Origin: Ascoidea asiatica
Lineage: Eukaryota; Ascomycota; Saccharomycetes; Ascoideales; Ascoideaceae
NCBI GenBank assembly: GCA_001600695.1
Contig: BCKQ01000008.1
Coordinates: 310,001-374,000 of the forward strand
Direction: 5' to 3'
DNA length: 64,000 nt
The position numbers and the translations under genes are program-made. Positions 44,931 to 54,325 of this stretch are shown one piece after another; within the stretch, counting starts at the first letter, position 1; each line of letters begins with the position of its first letter. The notes beneath the pieces were generated by a model that did not search any database, had not been told where the DNA came from, and saw only the letters and a program-made list of their open reading frames with translations.

Positions 44931-45257
44931 TTTATTGAAATTAAAAATTTTAAAATTGAATTAATTGAAATAATTTTAAATTTATTACCAATTATTGATG
45001 AATTAAAATTATTTAAAAATTGGATAAATATAATTTATTATGAATTAATTTTAAATTTAAATAATGAATTAAAATTAAATTTAAATTTAAATGAAAAAAA
45101 AGAATTAAATGATAAATTATGGGATATTATAAGTTTAAAATTAAGTATTGAGAAATTTAATTTTGCAATTGAATGGTGGTTTAATAAAAAAGAGATTAAT
45201 GAAATTAATGAAATTAATAATAATAATAAAAATTATATAAAAGATGTAAAATTATAA
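43068..45257 (+). CDS. PEX8: Peroxisomal import protein Pex8
   Basis: 729 residues (Saccharomyces Pex8 has 589). Three landmarks match Pex8 in order: the N-terminal LAYYIPKIKNEQNLFLVLEF, a mid-protein GTGGFYHYKLIYK, and the C-terminal LWDIISLKLSIEKFNFAIEWWF. Pex8 is an intraperoxisomal membrane-associated protein linking the docking and RING complexes during import of matrix proteins. Between the landmarks the chain is almost entirely Ile, Asn, Lys, Leu, Phe and Glu, an extreme effect of A+T pressure, with several Asn runs. Saccharomyces Pex8 ends in the PTS1 tripeptide SKL; this one ends in VKL, which is non-canonical at the first position. Identification rests on recognition of these motifs, not on a search. 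Confidence 0.82.
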
Positions 45258-45989
45258 ATATAAATATAAATAAAATATAAATAAAATAGAATAAAATAGT
45301 AATTTGGTTGGTTATATTAGTTTATGAGAAGAACCATGAAAGTGGTCTCTGTGTACCACGTTTGCGGGTGCGCGTAGATGTAAGTGCTAATACAGTATTG
45401 TGCATTTGATAGGAAGTTTCCATTCTTATGGGTGGAATGGCCTAAAATAGTAAATATCCTTGTTTTTTGAGGGTGAAAACGGAAAGAAATTTATGATTTC
45501 CAGGAGATGAAGAAGAAGATTTGAAAAAGTGAGTTTGAAATGGAGCAGAAAAGAGGAAAATTAAAAAAATATGCAATTACCGAGCCACCAGGAGGTGCCT
45601 TACTCAGCCACACTTGTTTTATATTTTGTTTTATGTTTTTATGTTTTTGGTTGTGATGGGGGTGCAAAAGCGGAGAAGTTGGAAAGTAAAGTGAGGCTGA
45701 GGGATGGTAAGTGGATGGTAAGTGGATGGTGGATGGCGCATGAGTGGCGATTATTAATAATTTTACATTTATTGTTCATACGAGCATTTTTAAGTAAGTG
45801 AAAGAGAGTGAAAATGCAATTAAAGAGATTTATTAAAGAGAAATTAAGATCTTTATTTATCAGTTAATAAATCCATTATTTATAATCTTCAATTACAATT
45901 ACATTTACATTAAGTAAATTATCTTTCTAGATTATTATAGATATCAATAGAATAGAATAGAATAGAATAGAAAAGGAGGTATATTCATA
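45258..45989. other. Intergenic region upstream of MPC2
   Basis: A GC-richer patch lies at about 45320-45440 and a G-rich stretch at about 45640-45760 (GTAAGTGGATGGT repeated). A+T-rich leader with GAATA repeats precedes the MPC2 ATG. The frame at 45571-45801 is not credible. Confidence 0.6.
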
Positions 45990-46576
45990 ATGGCTACAAG
46001 AGGATTTGCATTTAAATTTCAAAGATTTTTAAATTCAGAAACTGGACCAAAAACCATACATTTTTGGGTAAGTTTAATCAAATATATTATTATATATATT
46101 ATTATATATATTATTATATATATTATTATATATATATTGAGATAGAAATACTAATAATATATATATATTTTTAATAAAATTCAAAGGCACCAACATTAAA
46201 ATGGGGATTAGTAATAGCAGGAATAAATGATTTTAAAAGACCAGTAGAAACATTATCAGGTACACAACAATTTGCATTAATGTGTACAGGATTAATTTGG
46301 ACAAGATGGTCAATGGTTATAAAACCAAAAAATTATTTATTAGCATCAGTTAATTTTTTTCTTGGTGGTGTTGCTTTAACACAATTAACTAGAATTTCAT
46401 CATGGAGATATTCAAATGGTGATTCAATTTTTGAAATTTTTAATTATTTATTAAATGGTAAAAAAAATAATTTAATACAGAATAAAAATTTGGATTTAAA
46501 AGAAGAAATTAAAAAATTAGATGAAAAATTAGATGAAAAATTAACTTCTTCAATCTCAACAAGTAAAAGTACCTAG
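45990..46576 (+). CDS. MPC2: Mitochondrial pyruvate carrier subunit Mpc2 (one intron)
   Basis: Two exons, 45990-46067 and 46187-46576, give 155 residues. Exon 1 encodes 26 residues ending FLNSETGPKTIHFW and exon 2 begins APTLKWGLVIAGINDFKRP; together they read through the MPC family core without gap. The later stretch IWTRWSMVIKPKNYLLASVN is the strongest match to Saccharomyces Mpc2/Mpc3. The protein pairs with Mpc1 in the inner mitochondrial membrane to import pyruvate. The C-terminal 45 residues (Asn/Lys/Glu then Ser) vary in the family. The intron lies at a codon boundary. Whether this is the fermentative (Mpc2) or respiratory (Mpc3) type cannot be told. Confidence 0.94.
46068..46186 (+). 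other. MPC2 spliceosomal intron
   Basis: 119 nt with donor GTAAGT, branch-point-like TACTAAT (46149-46155) and acceptor AAAG/G. Four copies of a 12-bp ATTATTATATAT repeat (46086-46133) fill its first half. Confidence 0.92.
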
Positions 46577-47234
46577 TTATTACCTAGTTATTACCTAGTT
46601 ATTTCTCATTTTTATCATCCTCTGTATTGAATCAACATTACCAAATACTTAAATACTTAAATACTTAAATACTTCAGTACTTAAATACTTCAGTTAACTT
46701 AGGAGAATAGTTTCTAATGCGGATAAATGTGGATATAAACGGATTACATAATATCCAGTCACGGAAATATACTACTCCATCAGCACTGAATCCTGTGTCT
46801 AATCCACTTCTTTCCGTGCTCGGTTCCCGGCTCGTGCAACATTGCCACTGTGACACTGCGGGTACCAGTGCTGTGGTTCTCTCCTCTTATCGTTTTACTC
46901 TTCACTTCGATCATCATTTGATTCATTTATTATTATTGTATTATTGTACTATTATTATATATTATGTATTATATATTATATATTATATATTATATATTCT
47001 TTAATCTTTCTTGTCACTGGCTTCATTTAAAACAACGTTATCTTATTAATAAGAAGCTTAATAATGTAGTGGTACTGTACTATTGTGGTATAAATATGTT
47101 TTGATTTCCTCTTTTTTATAATTCAATTGATTATAATTTATTCATCTCATTATTTATTATATTCTATATTATACAATCACAATTAATACATTACTTATTA
47201 TACTTATAATATTCAATTTATAAATATATTCAAA
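46577..47234. other. Intergenic region, MPC2 / MOH1-like
   Basis: TACCTAGTTAT and AATACTT tandem repeats follow MPC2. A GC-rich island at about 46770-46880 holds an inverted pair CAGCACTG (46781-46788) and CAGTGCTG (46866-46873). TATATTA repeats follow. No gene seen. Confidence 0.6.
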
Positions 47235-47926
47235 ATGGGTTTAAGAATAACTGAAATAATTGAAGATGATTATGATAGTGATGATAATTCAATTATTATT
47301 AATAATAAAAATAATAATAAAAAACATTCAAATAATTCAATTTATTTATGTAAAAATTGTTTAACACCATTATTAAATTCAAATTGGGTTGAAAGTTTTC
47401 AATTTAATGGTTTATATGGTAATGCATTTTTTACAAATAATTGTAAAAATTATTTAATTAATAAAAAATTAAAATTTAAAAAAATGATGACTGGTTATTA
47501 TTATATAAAATTAATTAATTGTAAACAATGTTTTAAAGAAATTGGTTGGAAATATATAAAATCTGATAATATTAATCAAAAATATAAAGAAAATAAATTT
47601 GTTATTGAAAAAAATTTATTATCTATATTAAAATCAAATAATTATTTAAATTATAATCATTATATTAATGAAAATGATGATGAAGAAGATATTGATGATG
47701 ATGATGATGATGATGACGAGGATGACGAGGATGACGAAGATGATGATGAAGAAGAAAGTGATGATGAAGATGATGAAGATGAAAATAATACTTTAGATCA
47801 TTTATTAATAAATGATTCAAATTATTCAATTTATGATAATAACTACTACAATTATAACAATATTCATAATAATAACTTCAATTTCAATTTTAATACCAAT
47901 AATTATCATAATAGTAATAGTAATAG

Positions 47927-47957
<31 letters not shown>

Positions 47958-48557
47958 GATATCAAAGATAATGATAATAATGATAACAATGATAACAATG
48001 ATAATAAAAAAAGACAAAAATTTGAAAATATTGAAAATACTAAAAATATTAATATAATTAATAAAATTACAAATTCTAATTCAATTACAAATTCAAATTT
48101 AAATTCAAATTTAAATTCAAATTCAAATTCAAAAACAATAAGTTTACCTTCAATTAATTCAATTTTAAATAATCCTTTAAATCCAATAATTCCATTAAAT
48201 ACAATAAATAACTTAAATAATATAAATAATATAAATAATATAAATAATTTAAATAATTTAAATAATTTAAGTTCTTTTTCTTATAATCTCTCAAATCATA
48301 TCAATCTTTATAATAATAATATTCATAATAATATTTATATACCTAATAATAATCATAATCATAATATCAATAATAATATTAGTATTAGTAATAATAATAG
48401 TAATAGTATTAGTAATATTAACATAAATAATAATCAAAATAATAATCAATCAAACAATAATCAAAATAATAATCAATCAAACAATAATCAATCAAATGAT
48501 TCAAATTCAAATAATTTAAATAATTCTAATTCAAATAGTTATTATCCTTATTTTTAA
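47235..48557 (+). CDS. MOH1: Yippee/Moh1-family zinc-binding protein with long low-complexity tail
   Basis: 440 residues. The Yippee domain occupies about 36-132: CKNC (39-42) and CKQC (96-99) supply the four zinc-binding cysteines, followed by EIGWKYIKS and QKYKENKFVIEKNLL, which match the family closely. Saccharomyces Moh1 and animal YPEL proteins consist of little more than this domain (about 120-140 residues). Here about 300 residues follow: an Asp/Glu block (about 146-195), Asn/Asp stretches and an Asn/Ser/Leu region. Moh1 is linked to stationary-phase survival and YPEL-type proteins to GID-like ubiquitin ligase complexes; the role here is inferred. The start MGL is usual for the family. 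Confidence 0.85.
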
Positions 48558-49037
48558 ACTCCTTATTACTTTTTCTTTTTCTTTTTCTTTTTCTTTTTTG
48601 CTATAATTATAACTTCTTTTCATATGGTTTTATCTGGTTTTTTATTGTTTTTTATCTGTTTTTTATCTGTTTTTATATATTTTGAAATTTATTTTCAATT
48701 GTTTTTATCTTATCTCTTTTCTTTTTAGATTCATATCTTTTAACATTTATTTTATTAGTTAAAATAAATTTATAAATCCACAGTTATGGATGGAATGCAA
48801 AGCCATGTTACTTCTTGCATATTTATGTAAACATACATTAGAATACATTATAACACATCAACGTACACTAACATGCATTTCCGGGTAACTTTTTTAATAA
48901 ATATTCAATTTTAAATTTAATTTCTGATATTAATTTTTAAATATTTCATATATTCAATAATTGAAATTGAATAAACAATTGAATGTTTGAATAAATAATA
49001 ACTCATTCAATAAGTTATTTTAAATTATTAATTAAAA
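48558..49037. other. Intergenic region upstream of MRPL22
   Basis: CTTTTT-rich tract after the MOH1-like stop, then a Reb1-type site (48882-48888) about 150 bp before MRPL22. ACATACATTAGAATACATTA-like short repeats are present. No gene seen. Confidence 0.65.
48882..48888 (-). promoter_or_regulatory. Reb1-type CGGGTAA site upstream of MRPL22
   Basis: CCGGGTAA matches the Reb1 consensus on the minus strand, 150 bp before the ATG, a usual distance for this nucleosome-positioning factor. Confidence 0.45.
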
Positions 49038-50060
49038 ATGTCTTTGGCTTATAAATCTTTTAATCTAACTAAATCTATAGTTAATAAATCATTTAATAAA
49101 TCATTTAATAAATCATTTTTAAATTCACCATTTATAATTAAATCTAATTTTCATAAATTTTCAATAAATTTAAATGAAAATAAAATTAAAACTTCATCAT
49201 TATTTAGTGATTTAACAACAACTGAAAATATTAATAAAAATTTAAAAAATTCTTCAAAAACTTTTATTGATGAATTAGCTGAAAGAGCAGATTCTCAAAC
49301 TGAAAATGAAATTTTAGATAATGAAAATGATGAAAATTTAAATTTATCAGAATTAGAAAAATTAAAAAATCAATTAAAATTAACAAAATTAAAAATTAAT
49401 AATGAAAATGATGATATTAATTTAAAAATTTATAATCTTAATAATCATACAAAATTACAAAATTTTAATAGATTTTTAACTCCATTAAAAAAAAAAATTT
49501 ATTTAAAAAATATAAAAAAAAATGGTTTTTTTAAAAATAATCAAATTATTAAAATTAATAATATTTCTTATAAATTAAATTTAACAAATGAAGAAATTGA
49601 AGCTTTAGAACCTTCAATTTATTTAAAATCTTTTAGAATTCAATCTTCAACAAAAAAAGCTTTACATATTACAAGATTATTAAGAAAATTAACAATTAAA
49701 GCTGCTATAACTCAATGTCATTTTATAAATAAAAAAATTTCAAAAGAAATTCTTAAAGTACTTCAAACAACTATTGAAAAAGCAAAAATTTTTAAAATTG
49801 ATTTAAATAATTTATATATTGATCAAATTTGGACTGGTAATGATGGTGATATTTATAAAACTTTTGATCCAAAATCAAGAGGTAGATTTGGTCAACTTAG
49901 ACATAGACATATTCATATTAGAGCAATTTTAAAAACTGATCAAACTTTGAAAAGATTAAAATTTCAAAAAGATTTAAAAGCAGAAAAAGCAAGACCTGTT
50001 GATCAATCTTTAGTTAATCAACCATTAAGAGGTCTTCCAAAATCTTTCTACAGTTGGTGA
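49038..50060 (+). CDS. MRPL22: Mitochondrial large ribosomal subunit protein uL22m
   Basis: 340 residues (Saccharomyces Mrpl22 about 309). The L22 domain lies at about 195-315: SSTKKALHITRLLRKLTIKAAITQCHF, then KTFDPKSRGRFGQLRHRHIHIRAI, where RGRFG is the hairpin that lines the exit tunnel in L22 proteins. The terminal LRGLPKSFYSW fits the fungal mitochondrial version. The first 40 residues are rich in Ser, Lys and Asn with no acidic residue (MSLAYKSFNLTKSIVNKSFN), a mitochondrial presequence, and include three copies of NKSF. The segment 70-180 is variable and Asn/Lys-rich. Confidence 0.9.
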   Translation: MSLAYKSFNLTKSIVNKSFNKSFNKSFLNSPFIIKSNFHKFSINLNENKIKTSSLFSDLTTTENINKNLKNSSKTFIDELAERADSQTENEILDNENDENLNLSELEKLKNQLKLTKLKINNENDDINLKIYNLNNHTKLQNFNRFLTPLKKKIYLKNIKKNGFFKNNQIIKINNISYKLNLTNEEIEALEPSIYLKSFRIQSSTKKALHITRLLRKLTIKAAITQCHFINKKISKEILKVLQTTIEKAKIFKIDLNNLYIDQIWTGNDGDIYKTFDPKSRGRFGQLRHRHIHIRAILKTDQTLKRLKFQKDLKAEKARPVDQSLVNQPLRGLPKSFYSW

Positions 50061-50536
50061 TTTAATCAAGTTTTACTTTTATCTCATCTGATATCATCTG
50101 ATATCATATTATATAACCACAACCACTAATAAATAAATTCGTGTAAATAAATAAATAAATAATCAATTGAAATAATTGAAATAATTGAAATATTCGTATA
50201 TAAATTGTATAAAGTGTGTAGTGATAGTAAAAGGTGGATGGAACACCTGACTTTCATCGCTTCCACATTTAAATTACAACCTTTTTTTGTGTGAAAAGTT
50301 TCGTTTTAGAACTTTATGAGAGGAAATTGAAATATTTGATGACTCAATTGAGATAAGAAATTACATTATTTTATTTCATTCTTATCATATCATATTGTTG
50401 TCTAGAACTGCTGATAAATAATTGAAGAACTTATTTTTATTGTTGGTTACTTAATTTGTTATTGCAATCAATCAATCAATCAATCAATTTAGTAAGAAAT
50501 ATAGATTTATCAAGATAGAATAAGAATAGAAAAAAA
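50061..50536. other. WRS1 promoter region
   Basis: Contains a Gcn4-type TGACTCA (50340-50346), GGTGGATGGAACACC at about 50232-50246, and TCAATCAA repeats near 50467. No gene seen. Confidence 0.65.
50340..50346. promoter_or_regulatory. Gcn4-type TGACTCA site upstream of WRS1
   Basis: ATGACTCAA, about 190 bp before the WRS1 ATG, matches the Gcn4 consensus RTGACTCAY in eight of nine bases. General amino-acid control of aminoacyl-tRNA synthetase genes is established in yeasts. Confidence 0.55.
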
Positions 50537-51841
50537 ATGTCTGTTAAAGAAGTTGAAAAAAAAGTTGAAAAAAAAGTTGAAGATTTAAAAATTGAATCAA
50601 ATCAAAATAATGAAGAACAAAAAATAACACCATGGGAAGTTGAAGGTGCTATTGTTGATGGTAAAGCTCAAGTTATTGATTATACAAAATTAATTAAACA
50701 ATTTGGTACAAAAGAAATTACAAATGAAACTTTAGAAAGATTTACAAAAGTTACTGGTTATCAACCACATAATTTTTTAAGAAAAGGAATTTTTTTCTCA
50801 GAAAGAGATTTTAATAAAATTTTAGATTTATATGAACAAGGTAAACCTTTTTTTCTTTATACAGGTAGAGGACCATCAAGTAATTGTATGCATTTAGGAC
50901 ATTTAATACCATTTATGTTTACAAAATGGTTACAAGAAGTTTTTGATGTACCTTTAGTTATAGAATTAACAGATGATGAAAAATTTTTATTTAAACCAAA
51001 ATTAACAATTAATGATGTTAAAACTTTTGCAAAAGAAAATGCAAAAGATATAATTGCAGTTGGTTTTAAACCTGAAAATACTTTTATATTTAGTGATTTA
51101 GAATTTATGAATAGTTCATTTTATGAAAATGTTGTAAGAACTTCAAGAACAATTACTACAACTACTGCAAAAGCTGTATTTGGATTTACAGATTCTGATT
51201 GTATTGGAAAAATTCATTTTGCTTCAATTCAAATTGCAACTGCATTTCCATCAAGTTTTCCAGGAATTTTAGATTTACCATCAAAAACTCCATGTTTAAT
51301 ACCATGTGCAATTGATCAAGATCCATATTTTAGAGTTTGTAGAGATGTTGCAGATAAATTAAAATTTAGTAAACCATCTTTAATTCATGCAAGATTTTTT
51401 CCTGCTTTACAAGGTTCAACAACAAAAATGTCAGCTTCAGATTTAAATACTTCAATTTTTATGACAGATTCAAATAATCAAATTAAAAAAAAAATTAATA
51501 AATATGCTTTTAGTGGAGGTAAAGCAACAATTGAAGAACATAGAAAATTTGGTGGAAATCCAGATATTGATGTTTCTTATCAATATTTAAGTTTTTTTAA
51601 AGATGATGATGAATTTTTAAAAAAAATTTATAATAATTATAAATCTGGTGAATTATTAAGTGGAGAATTAAAATTAGAATGTATAAAAGTTTTACAAAAT
51701 GTTGTTAATGAATTTCAAGAAAGAAGAAAAAATGTAAGTAATGAAATTTTAGATAGTTTTATGAAACCACATAAATTAATTTTTGGTAATAAAGAAAGAT
51801 TAGTTCCAATTAAACCAAAAGTTAAAAAAGATAAAAAATAA
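50537..51841 (+). CDS. WRS1: Cytoplasmic tryptophanyl-tRNA synthetase
   Basis: 434 residues, essentially the length of Saccharomyces Wrs1 (432). Class I signatures are present: the HIGH-like HLGH at 119-122 within GRGPSSNCMHLGHLIPFMFT, and the KMSKS-like KMSAS at 297-301. The eukaryotic TrpRS lead-in ITPWEVEG (30-37) and the segment AIDQDPYFRVCRDVA are intact. It charges tRNA-Trp in the cytosol. The N-terminal 28 residues are a short charged repeat (KKVEKKVE). There is no mitochondrial presequence. The gene has very clean optimal codons and almost no low-complexity sequence, unlike its neighbours, and a Gcn4-type site upstream. Confidence 0.97.
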   Translation: MSVKEVEKKVEKKVEDLKIESNQNNEEQKITPWEVEGAIVDGKAQVIDYTKLIKQFGTKEITNETLERFTKVTGYQPHNFLRKGIFFSERDFNKILDLYEQGKPFFLYTGRGPSSNCMHLGHLIPFMFTKWLQEVFDVPLVIELTDDEKFLFKPKLTINDVKTFAKENAKDIIAVGFKPENTFIFSDLEFMNSSFYENVVRTSRTITTTTAKAVFGFTDSDCIGKIHFASIQIATAFPSSFPGILDLPSKTPCLIPCAIDQDPYFRVCRDVADKLKFSKPSLIHARFFPALQGSTTKMSASDLNTSIFMTDSNNQIKKKINKYAFSGGKATIEEHRKFGGNPDIDVSYQYLSFFKDDDEFLKKIYNNYKSGELLSGELKLECIKVLQNVVNEFQERRKNVSNEILDSFMKPHKLIFGNKERLVPIKPKVKKDKK

Positions 51842-52076
51842 ATAAACTTTTATATATATTTATTTATATAAATAAATCAATAAATAAATGAATAAATGAA
51901 TAAATAAATAAATATTTAAATTGAAAATCATATATTATTTGATAGATTGATTATTTTATAGAGTTTGATTTTTTTTTATTCAAAAAGAAAAAAAATATGG
52001 AAAAAAAGAAAAACCGAATGTTGAAATAGATAAAGATTGATAATTTATTAAATAATTTATTTAAAAGATAATTGAT

Positions 52077-52423
52077 TTAATCATCTTCAAAACCTTTTAA
52101 AGATAAATCTCTTGGTCTATTTGGTATTGGATAAGTTTCTGGAATTGGATTATGATCAGCATATAAGAATTTTCTTCTTAATGGAGTTATAGTATAAATT
52201 GCAGCAGGACCAGCTAAACCAATTATTACAGAATAAAATAAATGTGGTCTTGTATGAGAATAATATCTTGCCCACTTTATAATGAAAAAATAATAATATT
52301 GAAAAAAAATTGATAAAATTAATTAGTTTATTGATTCAATTGAGATTGTTTTAAGATTGATATATATTAACTTACACGAATTGGTTGCTTGAAATAAACA
52401 GGTTTTGGACCTAATGAACTCAT
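52077..52423 (-). CDS. NI9M: Complex I accessory subunit, 9.5 kDa / NDUFA3-type (one intron)
   Basis: Two exons on the minus strand, 52423-52376 (16 codons) and 52274-52077 (65 codons plus stop), give 81 residues. The product starts MSSLGPKPVYFKQPIR, then WARYYSHTRPHLFYSVIIGL and a single membrane helix, and ends with PIPETYPIPNRPRDLSLKG. The short N-terminus, one helix and P-x-TYPIP-x-x-PR tail match the fungal NADH:ubiquinone oxidoreductase 9.5 kDa subunit (Neurospora and Yarrowia NI9M, related to NDUFA3). The intron falls between codons. Presence of this gene implies a proton-pumping complex I and excludes Saccharomyces-like lineages. Identification is by motif memory on a small protein. 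Confidence 0.75.
52275..52375 (-). other. Intron of the complex I subunit gene
   Basis: 101 nt on the minus strand with donor GTAAGT, AACTAAT as the likely branch site and acceptor ATAAAG. It starts after 16 codons, the usual 5'-proximal position. Confidence 0.88.
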
Positions 52424-52784
52424 TTTTTTAAATATATATTATATTGAAGAAGCTAAATTGATTATTATAATAAACACTGTTTATATTTTCAGTATTATTT
52501 TATTTATTAATCTTCTGATTATTCAATGATTAACCTAGATTATACCAGTTCAATTCTTTAATATTAATTTAAAGCTTCATTTTCAAAGTGGCCCATACAA
52601 ATTAATTGTATCGATTATTTATTGCAATACTTTTATTGGCCACCCGTACTGCCTATACAGGCATTGCCTATTATAGATTAGCACTTAATACTACCGTATT
52701 AAACATATAAATGAAGAGTAAAGCTTTTTTATAAGAAATTCCTGATCAAGGTATGTTTCCGCTAACCAGCCTTCTAAATCTATT

Positions 52785-52792
52785 TTAGGGTT
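52785..52792 (-). promoter_or_regulatory. Tbf1-type AACCCTAA site
   Basis: TTAGGGTT on the plus strand equals AACCCTAA on the minus strand, an exact ARCCCTAA match, about 360 bp upstream of the complex I gene and 620 bp upstream of SHR3. Confidence 0.35.
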
Positions 52793-52922
52793 ATGTGCCA
52801 CTTAATCATTCATATTGTGGCTGTCACATAGTTAAATATCACTATGCTGGCTCCTGTATTACTCTGCCGTGTCAGTACTGCTTGCATTGTCCCGCGCCCA
52901 GCGCCCAACTCCCCAACTTCCC

Positions 52923-52990
52923 AATTCCCAACCTCCCAATTCCCAACCTCCCAGCGTTCGCACTTTCACAGCATTCGCACTTTCACAGCA
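52923..52990. repeat. Adjacent 15-bp and 17-bp perfect tandem duplications
   Basis: AATTCCCAACCTCCC occurs at 52923-52937 and 52938-52952. TTCGCACTTTCACAGCA occurs at 52957-52973 and 52974-52990. Both pairs are exact and sit in a GC-rich island. Confidence 0.95.
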
Positions 52991-53411
52991 GCCTTGAGCC
53001 TTAAACACTAAAATAATAATACGCAATTCAACACCGTGACAATCTGCAAAAAATGTTAACTTTTCTGTTACTATTAGCCTTAGTTTAGTTCTATTTTATT
53101 TTGAATGTTAAATACTAATTAAAATCAATTATTAAAGGGCCTCATTATCGATAAGGATAAATTTTAATTCTAAATTTTACTTTACTTATTTTATTACTTA
53201 TTAATGTGACTTGTTCATTAACCATTGTTTTTTATATAAAATATTATCTTCATAATTATATTTAATTTTTTTCTATTCCCTTTATATTTCATCATATTTC
53301 ATTATTCAAATATATATATATATATATATATAATATTCTTTCTTGATTCAATAGTTAGTCAGTGAATAGTAATAACTAAATTCAAATACATATATAATAA
53401 TAATAATAAAA

Positions 53412-54074
53412 ATGGGATTTTATCAAGATTTATTACCTTTATCAACAGGTTTAATTATATCTGCATCATCATTTTGTTTAGGTATAGTTTATTCAAATTT
53501 TCAATATGATTGGAAAACATTATTTTCAAAAATTTCAACAGAACAAGATTTTTTAAATTCTTTAAATCATTATAAAAATTGGAGAACAAATCCATTATCA
53601 ATTTTACATATTATTCATATAATTTTTTCAATTGGTATAATTGGATTTTGTATAAAAATTTGGAAACCAACTGATGATTCATATTTATTTGATTATTCAT
53701 CTTTAGCTTTATTTGTTTTATCAATGATAATTTATGTAACAAATTTAAAAATTGGTGCAGATAGTTGTATAAGTGGTGAATGGGGTGAAGTTGATTGGAA
53801 AACAGGTTTAAATGTTATGGCTGCAAGTCAAATTATGATTATATTTTTATTAGTTGGAGTTTTATTTTTACAAGCTGGACAATTTTATTCTGAATTTGAT
53901 TTTAAAAGACAAACAAGAAATTTTGAGAAAAAATTAATTGAAGAAGAAAATAATAAAAAAAAAGATTTAAATAAAAAAGAAAAATCTTCTTTAAATAATA
54001 ATAAAAAAGATAAATTATCATCAAATAAAAAAGATGAAAAATCAAATGGTATTTCAACTGGTGTTGAAAAATAA
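53412..54074 (+). CDS. SHR3: ER chaperone for amino-acid permeases, Shr3
   Basis: 220 residues (Saccharomyces Shr3 has 210). Four membrane helices are predicted by eye at about 9-28, 60-82, 95-111 and 134-154, followed by a hydrophilic Lys/Glu/Asn tail facing the cytosol. The start MGFYQDLLPLSTGLIISASSF, the loop NFQYDWKTLF and the segment NHYKNWRTNP are typical of Shr3. Shr3 keeps amino-acid permeases folded in the ER membrane and helps package them into COPII vesicles. The ATG is in an A-rich context and no upstream alternative exists. Confidence 0.93.
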   Translation: MGFYQDLLPLSTGLIISASSFCLGIVYSNFQYDWKTLFSKISTEQDFLNSLNHYKNWRTNPLSILHIIHIIFSIGIIGFCIKIWKPTDDSYLFDYSSLALFVLSMIIYVTNLKIGADSCISGEWGEVDWKTGLNVMAASQIMIIFLLVGVLFLQAGQFYSEFDFKRQTRNFEKKLIEEENNKKKDLNKKEKSSLNNNKKDKLSSNKKDEKSNGISTGVEK

Positions 54075-54325
54075 TATAATTTTCTTTTCATTTCTATTAT
54101 GTATATCAATTATATAAACATTTAAATCTAATAAATAATGTAAATTTAATTTTTCTTCTGTATATCATTTTTATTAATATAATATTGTTTTAAGTGATTC
54201 TAAAAGTTACATATAAATTAATTGAAAATGCTACAACTACTACTACTACTACTACATAATGATAATAAGTAATTGATATTGAGATATATTAGTAAGATAT
54301 AAAATATATATTAAAAATAAATAAA

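Larger units (their letters stand above)
52424..53411. other. Divergent promoter region, complex I subunit / SHR3
   Basis: Carries a Tbf1-type TTAGGGTT (52785-52792), a GC-rich island with two kinds of short tandem duplication (52923-52990), and GATAAG/TTATC motifs near 53148. An (AT)n run lies near 53310-53333. A frame at 52795-53004 only reads the repeats. Confidence 0.65.

Noticed and set aside
45571-45801. 76-codon plus-strand ORF upstream of MPC2
   Set aside because: Reads a repeated GTAAGTGGATGGT tract; no conserved feature.
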